From an uncultured Oscillospiraceae bacterium (GTDB lineage Bacteria > Bacillota > Clostridia > Oscillospirales > Oscillospiraceae), in NCBI GenBank assembly GCA_947627085.1, contig CANQUO010000108.1, positions 1 through 7,215 on the forward strand: a stretch of DNA of 7,215 nucleotides. Reading direction: 5' to 3'. The translations under genes were made by a program, and so were the position numbers. This document shows, one piece after another, positions 1 through 5,230 of this stretch; the first letter of the stretch is position 1; each line of letters begins with the position of its first letter. The notes under the pieces are model-generated. The model saw nothing but the letters and a program-made list of their open reading frames with translations. It did not search any database and was not told the DNA's origin.

Positions 1-74
1 CTTATCTCGCCCGCAAGGCACTGCTGAACCAATCTTACTTTTTCTTCAATCGCTATCTTGTTCCGGTCCTTCAT
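1..74 (-). CDS. IS3-type transposase OrfA, N-terminal fragment (cut by window edge)
   Basis: Translation from the ATG at 74-72 gives 24 residues starting MKDRNKIAIEEKVRLVQQ and then runs off the window. The segment IEEKVRLVQQCLAGEI resembles the first helix of the helix-turn-helix domain at the start of IS3/IS150-type OrfA proteins, which bind the IS ends. The start is supported by a strong Shine-Dalgarno GGGGGAG (complement of 84-90) 9 nt upstream. Only the first helix is visible, so catalytic residues and intactness cannot be judged. Another HTH-bearing transposase family is possible. Confidence 0.65.
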   Translation of the reverse strand, partial: MKDRNKIAIEEKVRLVQQCLAGEI

Positions 75-80
75 ATATGT

Positions 81-137
81 ATGCTCCCCCTATCTCGACA
101 GTGTTTTCTTTTTCACTGTCTACTTTAGGGGGAGCAT
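81..137 (-). promoter_or_regulatory. IS-tip stem-loop that can sequester the transposase RBS
   Basis: Two nested inverted repeats are exact. AGGGGGAGCAT (127-137, plus strand) is the reverse complement of 81-91, and GACAGTG (97-103) pairs with CACTGTC (114-120) around a 10-nt loop. On a minus-strand transcript entering from outside the element, the terminal CTCCCCCT arm would pair with the AGGGGGAG ribosome-binding site of the transposase. A transcript started inside the element would lack the 5' arm. Such read-through protection is known for elements such as IS10 and IS50; its operation here is inferred. Confidence 0.5.
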
Positions 138-141
138 ATCA

Positions 142-161
142 GCCTTCGCCCGGCGTTTTTT
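142..161. terminator. Probable half of a rho-independent terminator split by the IS
   Basis: GCCTTCGCCCGGCG (142-155) followed by six T (156-161) has the look of the 3' arm and T-tract of an intrinsic terminator, but no matching 5' arm exists because the IS tip begins at 141. Read on the minus strand it is an A-tract plus the 5' arm of the terminator expected just after the transpeptidase-like gene, which stops at 170. On its own the remnant forms only about a 3-bp stem. This is an inference from one side of the junction. Confidence 0.35.
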
Positions 162-169
162 GATTTGTT

Positions 170-988
170 TCAGAAAATCAGTATCTCCGGCGATTTTTCA
201 GGGTCCAGCCATGTGAGAAGCTCCAAGAGCCTGTCCTGGGCCATGGACACACAGCCGGAGGTGGGCTTGCCGGAGCTTACGTGGAGGAAGATGGCCGAGC
301 CCGCGCCGGGTACGACGGGATCGGAGTTGTAGCCGATGACCGCGGCGTAATTATAGGACCGGCCCTTTGAGACGATGTGCTCCGCGCTGTCCCAGTCCCG
401 GTGGCCGTCGTCCTCCACCCACTGGTTGTAGACCTGGGAGTCCGGGTCGTCTACCCAGTAGCTTTTATCCGTGGACTGGCGGTAGGGGAGTTTACAGCCC
501 GGGTCCGGCTGGTTGCCGAAGGCCCAGAGTATGGGGAAAAGTCCGGCGGGGGTCTTTTTGTCCCCCTCGCGCTTATCCGCGCTCACGCCGTTTTTCCCCA
601 CATAGCCCGGGGCGGTGGGGAATATCTTGCTCCAGGCGAGGTCCTCGTCCTGCTCGTAGGCGTGTATCTCGGCCTCGCTGCCGCTGGAGCGGACGATTAT
701 CAGCTGTGAGCCGCCGATATCGGAAAGCTCATAGCCCGCCGCGCCCAGAAGCGACATCATCTCCTCCGGCGCTGTGGGCACTGATGGCGGCTCGGTGGGC
801 GGTTCGGTCGGGGGCTCGGTCTCGGTTGGCGGCGGGGACGTCTCGGGCGGAGAGGTTGGCGGCTCGGTGGCCGCGTCCGTGGGCGCCGTGGCCTCCGGAG
901 GCTTTCTCAGCAGCGAGGGCGTCAGAGCCAGGACCGCCAGGACCGCGCACACCGCCATTATCCCCGCAACAGGTAAATATTTTTTCAT
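170..988 (-). CDS. Membrane-anchored L,D-transpeptidase-like protein (YkuD/COG3786 type)
   Basis: This 272-residue protein likely acts outside the membrane on peptidoglycan peptide cross-links. Residues 5-27 form one hydrophobic N-terminal anchor. Residues 30-75 are a Pro/Thr/Glu linker rich in TEPP-type repeats, long enough to reach into the wall. The domain at about 95-272 carries the family block KNGVSADKREGDKKTPAG (132-149), a WVDDPDSQVYNQWV segment, and the catalytic-type motif HVSSGKPTSGCVSM with His236 and Cys246. Both catalytic residues are therefore present. The ATG at 988 lies 1 nt after the stop of the upstream gene, and no good Shine-Dalgarno is seen at normal spacing, so translation is probably coupled to that gene. 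YkuD-like fold is fairly sure; activity and exact subfamily are inferred. Confidence 0.8.
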   Translation of the reverse strand: MKKYLPVAGIMAVCAVLAVLALTPSLLRKPPEATAPTDAATEPPTSPPETSPPPTETEPPTEPPTEPPSVPTAPEEMMSLLGAAGYELSDIGGSQLIIVRSSGSEAEIHAYEQDEDLAWSKIFPTAPGYVGKNGVSADKREGDKKTPAGLFPILWAFGNQPDPGCKLPYRQSTDKSYWVDDPDSQVYNQWVEDDGHRDWDSAEHIVSKGRSYNYAAVIGYNSDPVVPGAGSAIFLHVSSGKPTSGCVSMAQDRLLELLTWLDPEKSPEILIF

Positions 989-989
989 A

Positions 990-2753
990 TCAGGAGATGA
1001 CTATCCTCGGGTGACGTCCGGCGTCTAAAAGAGGCAGGAGCCGCATCATATCGTCGGAGGTTATTTTTATATCGCCGTAGCCGGAATCGATCTGGCCGTT
1101 GGGCCCCACGCCGTCGATAAACAGGTCGGAGCCGCCGTTGTATCTGGCCGATCCCGCCGTAAGCCCGTCGCCGTTGTAGTCAAAGCAGATATCGGCCACG
1201 GACTTGCCGCCGGTGAATTTCTTATAAAGGTCCTCCGACGAGGACCAGTCCTTACCGGGGGCGAGGCTGGACTGATAGGTGTTGTAGCAGGCGGAATCCG
1301 GGTCGGTCACCCACACGTCCCCGGAGGACACGCGATAGGAGTTGAGGCCGGTGCTCAGGCTCTGGGTGCTGAAGGCGAAGAGGATGTTGAAGGTCCCGGC
1401 GGGAGTACATTTGTCGCCCTCCCGCTTATTATAGTTGACGCCGTTAGCTCCGATGGAGGCGTTCACGGCAAGTACGTCCGTCCATTTGCCGTGGTCCCAG
1501 TTATAGAGCGTCATGACCGCTGTGGAGCCGGAGCTCACGCATCTAAGCTCCTGGGTGCAGTCCCCGGCGGGCTCGTATATGACGGGGACCGTGCCGGAGC
1601 AGGTCACAAGCTGGGTGTAGGGCATTGCCATGGACCACTGGCCGGAGCCGGTGACGGCGGCCTCCACCGCCACATAGCCCCCGGCGTAGAGATATATGGT
1701 GCCGTTGACGCTGTTGCCCCAGCCGTCGTCGGGGGAGTAAAAGCGCACCTCGGGGGAGCCGTCCATGGGGGCGGAGCCCGTTATCTGGGCCACACTGTCA
1801 AGGTCCGCGCTGGCGTTGGAGACAGTGTAGCGGAGCTGTCCGCCGTCCACGGTGAGCTGTACCAGAGGCCCGCCGGCCTTGGTAAAGGCGTCAACGGTGT
1901 CCGAGGTCGAAAACGCGCCGAGGTATTTGTAGTAGTCGGTGACCTGGGCCTTTATGCCCATGGGCATGTCGCTGTCCGTGTAGAGGACCGGGGAGCCGGG
2001 CTTGTTGGTGCACGTGACCGACGCGCCCTCAAAATACCCGGCGCCGCCGCCCACGTAGCGGTAGGTGCCGTCCACATAGGCGTTGTCGCCCACGGAGACG
2101 GTCTCCACTCCGGCGGGGATGCTCAGATAAATATCGGTTCCGGCCCCGGCGTCCACCCGGGCCCGGACAAGGTTGCCGTTGATCTCCGTCACGCCGGCGT
2201 TGAGGGCGAAGCTCTGCCCGCTGAAGGGCTCGGGATTGGCCACGAAGTTTTCGATGACCACCGTGTCGGGGTACTGATCGATCTCGGGGCCCTGACCGTC
2301 GGGGCCGCTGTCGCCGTCCGAGTCATCGTTGTTCCCGGGGGCATAGTCGGAGTGCCCGGGCTCGCCGTCTCCCTGTCCGAAGGGGAGAAGGCCAAGGTGA
2401 CGTAAAATGAAAAATCCCGCCACAAGGACCACCACCAGCGCCGCGACGATGCCCACGATGAGCCACACCGCGCCGGAGGAGCCGCCCTTTTTGCCCCGAT
2501 TCCCGCCGGAAGCCTGGGGCTGACGGCCCGTTGGCGGCTGATACGCCGGCTGGCGCGTGGCCGCCGGGGTCCGGGGGACCTGGGCGCTTGCGGGCCTTGG
2601 TATCTGGGTGGGCGAGGGCTCACGGACCGGGCCCTGGGTGGGCGAGGGCCGGGCCGAGGGATCGGGGGCGGCGGGTCGCCTTACGGGGGCGCCGCAATTT
2701 GTACAGAAGGACGCGCCTTCGCTTATCTGCTTTCCGCAATTACTGCAATACAA
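990..2753 (-). CDS. Zinc-ribbon, single-pass membrane protein with a catalytically degenerate YkuD-like domain
   Basis: A 587-residue multidomain protein, first in the operon. Residues 1-20 are a zinc ribbon with Cys3, Cys6, Cys17 and Cys20. Residues 25-92 form a Pro/Ser/Arg-rich cytoplasmic linker. A membrane helix spans about 95-117, followed by an acidic Gly/Asp linker (125-162). Residues 164-250 look beta-rich and OB-fold-like (weak call), 320-385 is a second beta-rich segment, and 405-587 is YkuD-like. The last domain matches the downstream paralog: GANGVNYNKREGDKCTPAG (435-453), the VTDPDSACYN segment, and a matching C-terminal helix and strand. The catalytic positions are changed: Asp547 replaces His, and SGY at 557-559 stands where SGC is expected. 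Enzyme activity is therefore unlikely; a binding, scaffold or sensor role is inferred. The start is TTG, chosen because the zinc ribbon begins immediately after it. Confidence 0.75.
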   Translation of the reverse strand: MYCSNCGKQISEGASFCTNCGAPVRRPAAPDPSARPSPTQGPVREPSPTQIPRPASAQVPRTPAATRQPAYQPPTGRQPQASGGNRGKKGGSSGAVWLIVGIVAALVVVLVAGFFILRHLGLLPFGQGDGEPGHSDYAPGNNDDSDGDSGPDGQGPEIDQYPDTVVIENFVANPEPFSGQSFALNAGVTEINGNLVRARVDAGAGTDIYLSIPAGVETVSVGDNAYVDGTYRYVGGGAGYFEGASVTCTNKPGSPVLYTDSDMPMGIKAQVTDYYKYLGAFSTSDTVDAFTKAGGPLVQLTVDGGQLRYTVSNASADLDSVAQITGSAPMDGSPEVRFYSPDDGWGNSVNGTIYLYAGGYVAVEAAVTGSGQWSMAMPYTQLVTCSGTVPVIYEPAGDCTQELRCVSSGSTAVMTLYNWDHGKWTDVLAVNASIGANGVNYNKREGDKCTPAGTFNILFAFSTQSLSTGLNSYRVSSGDVWVTDPDSACYNTYQSSLAPGKDWSSSEDLYKKFTGGKSVADICFDYNGDGLTAGSARYNGGSDLFIDGVGPNGQIDSGYGDIKITSDDMMRLLPLLDAGRHPRIVIS

Positions 2754-2763
2754 CTCGCTTCAA

Positions 2764-2772
2764 CTCCCTTTT
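2764..2772 (-). promoter_or_regulatory. Ribosome-binding site supporting the TTG start at 2753
   Basis: The minus-strand sequence AAAAGGGAG ends 10 nt before the TTG at 2753-2751. No in-frame ATG lies between this site and the zinc-ribbon cysteines, so it decides the unusual start. The slightly long spacing and TTG codon suggest moderate translation. Confidence 0.6.
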
Positions 2773-2778
2773 CCGGAC

Positions 2779-2790
2779 CCGCCATGGCGG
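2779..2790. promoter_or_regulatory. Perfect 12-bp palindrome in the 5' leader of the minus-strand operon
   Basis: CCGCCATGGCGG is a perfect inverted repeat. It lies about 10-20 nt downstream of the predicted transcription start near 2800. It could be a repressor operator, but no regulator is identified, and a palindrome this GC-rich may arise by chance. Confidence 0.3.
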
Positions 2791-2806
2791 AACCGTATTC
2801 CGGCTT

Positions 2807-2835
2807 ATTATAACAGGTTTTCGGAACAAATTCAA
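2807..2835 (-). promoter_or_regulatory. Strong sigma-A-type promoter for the transpeptidase-like operon
   Basis: On the minus strand the -35 box is TTGAAT (2835-2830) and the -10 box is a perfect TATAAT (2812-2807). They are separated by exactly 17 bp, and a TGT directly before the -10 makes it TGn-extended. Transcription would start near 2800, giving a leader of about 47 nt to the TTG start codon. No other promoter is apparent upstream of the second gene, so both genes probably depend on this one. Confidence 0.8.
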
Positions 2836-2865
2836 CAAACCGGAGGGGGCTGGACGAAATATTTT

Positions 2866-2894
2866 GAATTTTTTTGCCCTGTTCGGGAAAAATA
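2866..2894 (+). promoter_or_regulatory. Possible forespore (sigma-F/sigma-G-like) promoter for spoVAC
   Basis: GAATT (2866-2870) resembles the -35 of forespore sigma factors. GGGAAAAATA (2885-2894) fits the GGnnAnAnTA form remembered for the sigma-F -10, and its last seven bases sit 17 bp from the -35 box, a sigma-G-like distance. No sigma-A promoter is seen between here and the ATG at 2921. spoVA genes are known to be forespore-expressed, which agrees, but both boxes are weak and lie in AT-rich sequence. Confidence 0.4.
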
Positions 2895-2920
2895 CCGACA
2901 TTGAACAAGGGAGGTGCAAC

Positions 2921-3364
2921 ATGAAAATGACAAATAAGGAGTATGGCGAGTACGTAAAAAAGATGACTCCCAACTCCAAGCTCATTCCCAATATGATAAA
3001 GGCCTTCGTCGTGGGCGGGCTCATCTGCTGTATAGGCCAGGGCCTTCTGGACGGCATGATGGCCACGGGCCTTTCAAAGGAGAACGCCGCCACGACCGAG
3101 AGCATAATATTGGTGTTCCTTGGGGCGTTCCTCACGGGAGTGGGCGTCTATGACGACATCGCCAAATTCGCCGGCGCCGGCACCCTGGTCCCCATCACCG
3201 GCTTTGCGAACTCAGTGGTCTCCCCGGCCCTGGAATTCAAGACCGAGGGCTTCATCACCGGCACCGCCGCCAAGATGTTCATCATCGCCGGCCCCGTCAT
3301 CGTTTTCGGGATAGCGAGCAGTATCGTCTACGGCATAATTTTGGTGCTGTTCAAGCTTATATGA
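2921..3364 (+). CDS. spoVAC: Stage V sporulation protein AC (SpoVAC)
   Basis: This 147-residue integral membrane protein is a component of the SpoVA channel, which moves Ca-dipicolinic acid into the developing spore and out at germination. Hydrophobic segments lie at about 27-49, 60-79 and 117-145. The family signature is clear: KAFVVGGLICCIGQ (27-40), the GVGVYDDIAKFAGAGT segment (73-88) and the VPITGFANSVVSPALEFKTEG segment (90-110). Length matches the usual ~150 residues. The ATG at 2921 follows a near-perfect AAGGGAGGTG (2907-2916); the open frame continues upstream to 2531 but lacks such a site. Usually spoVAC is followed by spoVAD and spoVAE; here a terminator follows directly, so the gene stands alone. 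Confidence 0.9.
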   Translation: MKMTNKEYGEYVKKMTPNSKLIPNMIKAFVVGGLICCIGQGLLDGMMATGLSKENAATTESIILVFLGAFLTGVGVYDDIAKFAGAGTLVPITGFANSVVSPALEFKTEGFITGTAAKMFIIAGPVIVFGIASSIVYGIILVLFKLI

Positions 3365-3371
3365 GAAGGCG

Positions 3372-3408
3372 TATTCCGGAGATTTTGCGGTCTCCGGAAT
3401 ATTATTTG
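3372..3408 (+). terminator. Rho-independent terminator after spoVAC
   Basis: TATTCCGGAGA (3372-3382) pairs perfectly with TCTCCGGAATA (3391-3401) around an 8-nt loop, followed by TTATTT. It begins 8 bp after the spoVAC stop, so spoVAC is monocistronic and the next genes need their own promoter. The T-tract is short. Confidence 0.8.
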
Positions 3409-3413
3409 GACCG

Positions 3414-3442
3414 TTGATGTTTTTGGGGGAACATGCTATAAT
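3414..3442 (+). promoter_or_regulatory. Strong sigma-A-type promoter for the DUF3791-DUF3990 cassette
   Basis: The -35 box TTGATG (3414-3419) and -10 box TATAAT (3437-3442) are 17 bp apart, with TGC directly before the -10 (TGn-extended). A second overlapping TATAAT occurs at 3442-3447. The promoter sits between the spoVAC terminator and the ATG at 3473, giving a leader of about 25 nt, and appears to serve three genes. Confidence 0.8.
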
Positions 3443-3472
3443 ATAATAAGATTACTTTCGGAGGTGTGGAAA

Positions 3473-3697
3473 ATGTCCGCCTGCACGGAAAAGGAAATGG
3501 AATTTTGCGTATTTTTGATAAATCTTTTGGCCGAGCACGCGGGCCTTTCAACGCCGGAGATATACAGGCGGCTAACGGATTCGGGAATCCTGGACGGGTA
3601 CATTATTCCGTGCTATGACGTCCTCCACACGCTCGGTGAAAAGTACCTGGTCGCGGACATTACCGGCATGATGAGAGAGAGGGGAGTGCTGGCGTGA
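3473..3697 (+). CDS. DUF3791 family protein
   Basis: A 74-residue soluble protein with no signal peptide or membrane segment. The segment YDVLHTLGEKYLVADI (48-63) and the ending MMRERGVLA are typical of DUF3791, a family of unknown function often found next to DUF3990 genes. The body looks mainly helical (6-22, 27-35, 61-70). The ATG at 3473 was chosen over the GTG at 3464, because GGAGGTG (3460-3466) is the Shine-Dalgarno and overlaps that GTG, leaving ideal 6-nt spacing to the ATG. Its last 4 bp overlap the next gene (GTGA), indicating coupled translation. An antitoxin or partner role for the DUF3990 product is plausible from position but unproven. Confidence 0.75.
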   Translation: MSACTEKEMEFCVFLINLLAEHAGLSTPEIYRRLTDSGILDGYIIPCYDVLHTLGEKYLVADITGMMRERGVLA

Positions 3698-4176
3698 TCG
3701 TTTATCATGGGTCGACGACAGAGATAAGATTCCCTGACAATCGGCACTCTCAGAAGTATCTTGACTTCGGAGAGGGCTTCTATGTGACCTCATACCGGGA
3801 ACAGGCCGAGCGCTGGGCAAGACGTAAGGCCATGCGCAAGGGCGGAAGAGCGGTGGTGAACGTCTATGAGCTGGCAGAAAATTATGACGGCCTGAGTGTT
3901 CTCACGTTCAATGGGAACAACGAACGGTGGCTGGACTTTGTTTGCGCCTGTCGAAAAGGCGAGGATGTTTACAAGTCATTCGACATTGTGATTGGCAGTG
4001 TGGCAAACGATGACGTGTTCAGAACGATAGATATGTATTTCCGCGGAGTCTGGGATAAGGAGCGGACGATCGGAGAATTGAGATTTTACAAGCTGAATGA
4101 CCAGTATTGCCTGATTTCCCAGAAGGCCATCGATGCAAATCTGAGGTTTACCGGATGCTACGAGGTGATGAAATGA
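3694..4176 (+). CDS. DUF3990 family protein, predicted ADP-ribosyltransferase-like
   Basis: A 160-residue cytoplasmic protein. It has the DUF3990 hallmarks: VYHGS near the start (His5), DFGEGFYVTS (24-33), an aromatic Trp79 region, FDIVIGSVANDD (96-107) and LNDQYCLIS (134-142). Their order resembles the H-Y-E signature of diphtheria-toxin/PARP-type ADP-ribosyltransferases: His5 in strand 1, the Gly-Phe-Tyr of 28-30 for the Tyr motif, and Gln137 near where PARPs have the catalytic Glu. The fold is known for the family only as a prediction, and activity is inferred. The start is GTG (3694), 4-bp overlapped with the previous stop and preceded by GAGGGGAG about 7 nt away. GC content is lower than in the flanking genes, suggesting transfer. 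It could be a toxin or an effector modifying enzyme. Confidence 0.75.
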   Translation: MIVYHGSTTEIRFPDNRHSQKYLDFGEGFYVTSYREQAERWARRKAMRKGGRAVVNVYELAENYDGLSVLTFNGNNERWLDFVCACRKGEDVYKSFDIVIGSVANDDVFRTIDMYFRGVWDKERTIGELRFYKLNDQYCLISQKAIDANLRFTGCYEVMK

Positions 4177-4412
4177 ACGATTCGGGCGTGGAACTGGAGC
4201 GTATCTATCGGCGGTCGCTGGAACAGAGTATTATTGAGGATATCGCGCTTCAAAAGGATATCAACTACCGTTTCGCGGCGGAGGCGTATTACCGTAGCAG
4301 ACTTGCCCGGCAGATCAGCGCCGGAGAATACGGCGTCCAGTACCTGGACCACCATGTGCTTGCGAAGGACCTTATTGAAAACGAGAGCGAATTGTTTTCT
4401 GCCATCAAGTGA
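4173..4412 (+). CDS. Small helical protein, third gene of the DUF3791-DUF3990 cassette, unrecognised
   Basis: A 79-residue protein of unknown function, predicted mostly helical and rich in Glu, Arg and Tyr, with no Cys, signal peptide or membrane segment. Its most distinctive part is AAEAYYRSRLARQISAGEYG (35-54), followed by LAKDLIENESELF (63-75), a pattern I associate with genes following DUF3990 in gut Firmicutes but cannot name. The ATG at 4173 overlaps the DUF3990 stop by 4 bp (ATGA) and has GAGGTG (4162-4167) 5 nt upstream; a longer in-frame start at 4107 would overlap DUF3990 by 70 bp and is rejected. Its size, charge and coupling suit an antitoxin or adaptor of the DUF3990 product; that is inference. 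Confidence 0.7.
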   Translation: MNDSGVELERIYRRSLEQSIIEDIALQKDINYRFAAEAYYRSRLARQISAGEYGVQYLDHHVLAKDLIENESELFSAIK

Positions 4413-4472
4413 GCCCATTGGCACGATGGGAACGCGACCACGGGAACCGCTCCCTTTAAGCTCATATGGCCC

Positions 4473-4503
4473 CACCCCGGAGGCACGCCCTCCGGGGTGT
4501 TTT
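4473..4503 (+). terminator. Rho-independent terminator closing the three-gene cassette
   Basis: CACCCCGGAGG (4473-4483) pairs perfectly with CCTCCGGGGTG (4489-4499) around a 5-nt loop, with four T following (4500-4503). It lies 60 bp after the last stop of the cassette. The bases from 4413 to 4472 and from 4504 to 4559 show no gene or further site. Confidence 0.85.
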
Positions 4504-4559
4504 CATGCCTCCAAAACCGCACCGTCTTTTTCGCGGGGCCCAAAATATCCGGCAAGGTG

Positions 4560-4588
4560 TTGACAATAGGGGATTTATCCCTGATAAT
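4560..4588 (+). promoter_or_regulatory. Strong promoter with a dyad in its spacer, upstream of the DUF2442-XRE gene
   Basis: A consensus -35 TTGACA (4560-4565) and -10 GATAAT (4583-4588) are separated by 17 bp. The spacer contains the near-palindrome AGGGGATTTATCCCT (4568-4582), well placed for a repressor to block polymerase. A second small dyad, AGCCC-AA-GGGCT (4609-4620), lies in the leader just before a ribosome-binding site. Since the downstream gene carries an XRE DNA-binding domain, autorepression here is likely but inferred. Confidence 0.7.
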
Positions 4589-4636
4589 AAATAGTAAGTT
4601 ACATCAAAAGCCCAAGGGCTGGTGAGGGAATTTATT

Positions 4637-4708
4637 ATGATGTACCAGAAGGAGCTTATGGAGATGTGGGAGACCGAGAGGTATGTCAAGCTACCGCCGC
4701 TCAAATAA
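4637..4708 (+). CDS. Possible 23-residue small ORF upstream of the DUF2442-XRE gene
   Basis: The peptide MMYQKELMEMWETERYVKLPPL plus a final Lys is encoded from ATG 4637 (or 4640) to TAA 4706-4708. GAGGG (4624-4628) lies 8 nt before the first ATG, and the strong promoter at 4560 is properly placed, so it should be translated. It is charged and probably helical at its N-terminus and resembles nothing I recognise. It could be a leader peptide, a small protein, or the remnant of a decayed gene such as a toxin partner of the next gene. It ends 26 bp before the next ATG. Confidence 0.35.
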   Translation: MMYQKELMEMWETERYVKLPPLK

Positions 4709-4734
4709 TATCTTCGGGGGATAGGGGGAGAGCC

Positions 4735-5208
4735 ATGTTTCACAAGGCAATTGAGCTTAATTATCTGGATGGGACGGCGCTCGCTGTGACGTTTGAGGAC
4801 GGCGCCGTCAAGAAATATGACATGCGGGCACTGTTTCCAAAATATCCCCAGCTCAGGGCGCTGGAGGACCGGGCGCTGTTCCTCTCAGGCAGGCTCATGG
4901 GGGCCTACGGCATCCGCTGGAACGACGAGCTGGATATCGAGGCCGAGACCATTTATGAGGACGGCGAGACTGTTCGGAGGGAAAGCCTCCGGCTTCAGAC
5001 CGCGCCGGCTCACGCCGTGGCGTCCGCCCGGGCTCTGGCGGGGATATCCCAAAAGCGGCTGTCCGAGCTTACGGGCATCGATCAGTCGGATATCTCCAAA
5101 ATCGAGCGGGGGGTGGCGAACCCCTCGGTGGCCACATTGGAGCGCATCGCGAAGGCTCTGGGCGGGCGGCTCGACATAAAAATAGTGCTTCCGACCGCTG
5201 ACGGCTGA
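4735..5208 (+). CDS. DUF2442-XRE helix-turn-helix fusion protein, antitoxin-like regulator
   Basis: A 157-residue cytoplasmic protein. Residues 1-78 match DUF2442: the IELNYLDGTALAVTFEDG start (6-23), YDMRALFPKYPQLRALEDR (28-46), and YGIRWNDELDIEAETIYEDG (58-77). Residues 94-150 are an XRE/Cro-type domain with the recognition part SQKRLSELTGIDQSDISKI (105-123) followed by ERGVANPSVATLERIAKAL. DUF2442 proteins often sit beside DUF4160 proteins in toxin-antitoxin-like pairs; no such gene is here. The ATG at 4735 was chosen over the GTG at 4666 because AGGGGGAG (4723-4730) immediately precedes it and DUF2442 begins at its first residues. It probably binds its own promoter (4560-4588). DNA binding is well supported; what it senses is unknown. 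Confidence 0.85.
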   Translation: MFHKAIELNYLDGTALAVTFEDGAVKKYDMRALFPKYPQLRALEDRALFLSGRLMGAYGIRWNDELDIEAETIYEDGETVRRESLRLQTAPAHAVASARALAGISQKRLSELTGIDQSDISKIERGVANPSVATLERIAKALGGRLDIKIVLPTADG

Positions 5209-5230
5209 GAAGCGAGGACATAAAGGGACG

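Larger units (their letters stand above)
1..141 (-). mobile_element. IS3-family-like insertion sequence, transposase-proximal end (partial)
   Basis: The segment holds the start of a transposase ORF reading out of the window, preceded by a terminal sequence. Read on the minus strand, it begins TGATATGCTCCCCCTAAAG at 141. IS3-family elements typically end in TG...CA, and the boundary at 141 is placed on that dinucleotide. The other end, the rest of the transposase and the target duplication lie outside the window, so family and boundary are inferred from one tip plus 24 codons. The insertion sits 28 bp beyond the stop codon of the L,D-transpeptidase-like gene in the same orientation, so read-through from that operon would enter the element. 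Confidence 0.7.

Noticed and set aside
367..1014. Plus-strand ORFs of up to 215 codons opposite the minus-strand transpeptidase-like gene
   Set aside because: They are Arg/Pro- or Gly/Val-rich low-complexity translations caused by the GC-rich antisense strand, with no recognisable family.
1491..2405. 304-codon plus-strand ORF opposite the zinc-ribbon protein gene
   Set aside because: Its composition is biased to Ala/Gly/Val/His and it lies entirely antisense to a gene with clear domains.
2531..2920. N-terminal extension of SpoVAC from an upstream start
   Set aside because: It would cover the divergent promoter and the start of the minus-strand gene, and it adds 130 unrelated residues. The ATG at 2921 has a near-perfect ribosome-binding site and gives the family length.
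3464..3472. GTG start for the DUF3791 gene
   Set aside because: The GTG is part of the GGAGGTG Shine-Dalgarno sequence; the ATG at 3473 has correct spacing.
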